Part shown: piece after piece, positions 61,771 through 64,000 of the stretch
How the letters are laid out: each line of letters starts with the position of its first letter
Numbering within the stretch: position 1 is the stretch's first letter
Program-made: the position numbers and the translations under genes
The notes under the pieces: generated by a model
Told to the model about the DNA's origin: nothing
Databases searched by the model: none
What the model saw: only the letters and a program-made list of their open reading frames with translations
Assembly: GCF_000184345.1 (NCBI RefSeq)
Contig: NC_017583.1
Location: forward strand, 1,488,001-1,552,000
DNA length: 64,000 nucleotides
Reading direction: 5' to 3'
Source: Spirochaeta thermophila DSM 6578
Lineage (GTDB): Bacteria > Spirochaetota > Spirochaetia > Winmispirales > Winmispiraceae

Positions 61771-63768
61771 ATGGGGATCGACTACCGCGCGGAGCTCAAC
61801 TCTGCCCAGTACGAGGCGGTCACCACGATCGACGGGCCCCTCCTCATCATCGCTGGTGCAGGATCGGGCAAGACACGTGTCATCACCTACCGCATCGCCT
61901 ACATGCTCGACTCCCACATCCCCCAGAAGGCCATCCTCGCCCTGACCTTCACCAACAAGGCCGCCCGGGAGATGTGGGAACGCGTCCGCACCCTCACGGG
62001 CAAGAAGCTCACCAACCTCACGGTGGGCACCTTCCACAGCTTCGGCGCACAGATCCTGCGTGAACACATCCACCTGCTGGGATACCGTCCCACCTTCAGC
62101 ATCTACGACACCCAGGACCAGAAGGCCCTCCTCAAGCAATGCATCCAGGAGGTGGGACTCAATCCCGACCTCGCCAACATCTCCACCATCCGGAACACCA
62201 TCAGTGCAATAAAGACAGGAAGGGCCGTGTGGAATGCCGAGAACGAGGTCTATAGAGCTGTGTACGAGGAATACCACGCACACCTGAGGGCCTATCATGC
62301 AGTCGACTTCGACGACCTCATCGTGCTTCCCATACGGCTCTTCGAGACCCATCCCGAGGTCATCGCCTCCTACAGGGAGCGCTTCCGTTACATCCTCATC
62401 GACGAATTTCAGGACACCTCCATCCTCCAGTACCACTTCATCAAGCTCCTCGCCGAGGAGCACCGCAACCTCTGCGTGGTGGGCGACGACGACCAGTCCA
62501 TCTACTCATGGCGGGGCGCCAACTACGAGAACTTCGCCCTCTTCGAGCGGGATTTCCCCGAGCGCAAAGAGGTGAAACTCGAGCAGAACTATCGTTCCGT
62601 ACAGACCATACTCGAGGCCGCCAATCAGCTCATCTCCCACAACACCAACAGGAAGGAGAAGCGCCTCTGGAGCGGGAGGCCGGGCAAGACCGCCATCTAC
62701 CTCACCTTTCCCTCGGACGAGAGGGAAGAATCGGAGTACATCGCGGAGACCATCCGCACCGTGGTCCTCAAGGAGCGTATCCCCTATCACGAGATAGGAG
62801 TCCTCGTACGCACCAACAGCCTCATGACCCCCATAGAGGACGCCTTCCTCAGACACAACATCCCCTACAAGCTTTCGGGTGGTACGAGCTTCTTCGAACG
62901 TAAAGAGATAAAAGACATCATCGCCTACCTGCGGGTCATCCTCAACCCGGACGACGACGTGAGCCTCCTGCGCATCATCAACACCCCACGGAGAGGGATA
63001 GGCCGTCAGACCCTCCATATGCTCGGCGAGTATGCCACGGAGCACGAGCTCTCGATCTACTCCGCCCTCACCTCGCTCCTCTACGCGCAAGGCCTTCCCC
63101 CTCAGGTGGCCCGTACCTTTGACGAATTCGTCTCACTCATCGAGGAATTCGGGGAACGAATCAGTCGTCGCACCTCCATCGCAGAGACCGTGCGAGACCT
63201 CGTGGACAGGATCGACTACTTCGAGTACCTCATGCAGGAACACCGCGACAACGAGAAGGTGGCGCGGTACCGGTACCAGAACCTCATGCTCTTTGCCGAC
63301 CTCATCGAACGCTGGGAGAACGATCCCGACAACCTCAATCCCAACCTCGGAGCCTACCTCACCCGCATCAGCCTCATCACGAAGGACGAACTCGACGAGG
63401 AGGACACGAAGGGGAAGGTGAACCTCATGACCATCCATGCCGCCAAGGGGCTCGAGTTCGCCCACGTCTTCCTCGCAGGGGTGGAAGACGGGATCATCCC
63501 TCACGCCCGAGCCCTCGAGGAATCGGAGGCCAACATGGAGGAGGAGCGCAGGCTTTTCTACGTGGCCATCACACGGGCGAGGGAGGCCCTGTACCTCACC
63601 TCCTGCAGACAACGACGCGTGATGCGGGAGGACCAAGAGCAGACTCCGTCCCCATTCCTCGAGGAACTTCCCGATCATCTCATCGAGACCAAGGCGCCCC
63701 CCTCCGACCTCACGGAAGAGGATGTGGAGGACATCTTCGCCCGTATGAAATCGAGATTCGGCTCCTAG
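61771..63768 (+). CDS. UvrD/PcrA-family DNA helicase
   Basis: A 665-residue superfamily 1A helicase for repair and replication restart. Motifs: Q-motif LNSAQYEAV, I IIAGAGSGKTRVITYRIAYM, Ia LTFTNKAAREMWER, II DEFQDTSILQY, III VVGDDDQSIYSWRGANYENF, IV LEQNYRS, V NLMTIHAAKGLEFAHVFLAG, VI EERRLFYVAITRAREALYLT. GAGG lies before the ATG at 61771; the frame remains open upstream but that part belongs to the previous gene. Rep versus PcrA/UvrD cannot be decided; the C-terminal extension typical of UvrD is short. Confidence 0.95.
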   Translation: MGIDYRAELNSAQYEAVTTIDGPLLIIAGAGSGKTRVITYRIAYMLDSHIPQKAILALTFTNKAAREMWERVRTLTGKKLTNLTVGTFHSFGAQILREHIHLLGYRPTFSIYDTQDQKALLKQCIQEVGLNPDLANISTIRNTISAIKTGRAVWNAENEVYRAVYEEYHAHLRAYHAVDFDDLIVLPIRLFETHPEVIASYRERFRYILIDEFQDTSILQYHFIKLLAEEHRNLCVVGDDDQSIYSWRGANYENFALFERDFPERKEVKLEQNYRSVQTILEAANQLISHNTNRKEKRLWSGRPGKTAIYLTFPSDEREESEYIAETIRTVVLKERIPYHEIGVLVRTNSLMTPIEDAFLRHNIPYKLSGGTSFFERKEIKDIIAYLRVILNPDDDVSLLRIINTPRRGIGRQTLHMLGEYATEHELSIYSALTSLLYAQGLPPQVARTFDEFVSLIEEFGERISRRTSIAETVRDLVDRIDYFEYLMQEHRDNEKVARYRYQNLMLFADLIERWENDPDNLNPNLGAYLTRISLITKDELDEEDTKGKVNLMTIHAAKGLEFAHVFLAGVEDGIIPHARALEESEANMEEERRLFYVAITRAREALYLTSCRQRRVMREDQEQTPSPFLEELPDHLIETKAPPSDLTEEDVEDIFARMKSRFGS

Positions 63769-63777
63769 GAGGCGGAT

Positions 63778-64000
63778 GTGAGGGACGCAGGACATCCGGA
63801 GAGGTCCTCAGCACCCGTGTTCGGAGGGAAGGGCCTCGTGTGGGAGGGCGAGGTCGAGGGCAAGTCGCTCTGGGAGGAAACGCGACTCGAGACCTGCAGC
63901 ATCCACGTACTCCCGTGGCATGAAGGCCCCGGCATAACCGAGCCCGGAGACATACCGCCCACTCCGGAGGATACAGAACACCCCGCCCTCAGACTCTACC
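63778..64000 (+). CDS. Start of an unrecognised gene, cut by the window edge
   Basis: A frame open from GTG at 63778 to the right edge (74 codons), with AGGAGG six bases before the GTG and only nine bases after the helicase stop. It begins VRDAGHPERSSAPVFGGKGL and contains VWEGEVEGKSLWEETRLETCSIHVL. It has no signal peptide and no domain I recognise. The good ribosome-binding site and operon spacing are the main support. Confidence 0.55.
   Translation, partial: MRDAGHPERSSAPVFGGKGLVWEGEVEGKSLWEETRLETCSIHVLPWHEGPGITEPGDIPPTPEDTEHPALRLY

Overview
The window is a 64 kb piece of a G+C-rich bacterial chromosome that is densely coded, with mostly 4-base ATGA overlaps between neighbours. Several things point to a free-living, plant-polysaccharide-degrading spirochaete, probably close to Spirochaeta (Winmispira) thermophila. 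These are the short alanyl-tRNA synthetase (603 residues, no C-terminal C-Ala domain), several YesM/YesN-type two-component systems, and sugar-binding proteins with an ASGxGE motif at the signal-peptide end. The genus is an inference; nothing was searched.

Bases 1-29,336 are all on the minus strand and form a rhamnose/pectin locus. Read in transcription order it holds: a DeoR-type regulator; an E2 and a fused E1 of a 2-oxo-acid dehydrogenase complex; a PHP-domain protein; a SrlD-like SDR; an FGGY sugar kinase; a SorE-like zinc dehydrogenase; a YesM/YesN pair; the rhamnose ABC transporter (rhaS, rhaT, rhaP, rhaQ); rhamnose mutarotase; a class II aldolase; rhamnose isomerase; a chemoreceptor; a second YesM/YesN pair; a second ABC transporter whose binding protein is frameshifted; and the start of a GH78 alpha-L-rhamnosidase. 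Divergent from the DeoR gene, on the plus strand (29,615-35,189), is a third sugar ABC transporter followed by a GH105 unsaturated rhamnogalacturonyl hydrolase and a GH4 alpha-galacturonidase (LplD-like). Together these would remove rhamnose from pectin fragments, import rhamnose and oligogalacturonides, sense them and catabolise them.

The middle (35,197-45,171) has ligA and an RlpA/SPOR envelope protein with a very long Pro/Thr-rich linker on the minus strand. It then has an odd plus-strand operon: a soluble CapD/FlaA1-like nucleotide-sugar dehydratase, a DegT-type aminotransferase, and a three-subunit molybdenum-hydroxylase-like complex whose large subunit lacks several expected cofactor motifs.

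The rest (45,295-64,000) is mostly housekeeping: dnaE, a YggT-family membrane protein, recG, rsmD, hisZ-hisG-hisB, a small conserved protein plus a TPR protein, rlmN, alaS (minus strand), tRNA-Phe, an EIIA-CBS fusion protein with an ArsB/NhaD-like transporter, a small export protein, a UvrD/PcrA helicase, and the start of an unrecognised gene. dnaE, alaS and the EIIA-CBS gene each have a strong sigma-70-type promoter whose predicted transcription start lies at or within about 3 bases of the start codon, so their mRNAs look leaderless.
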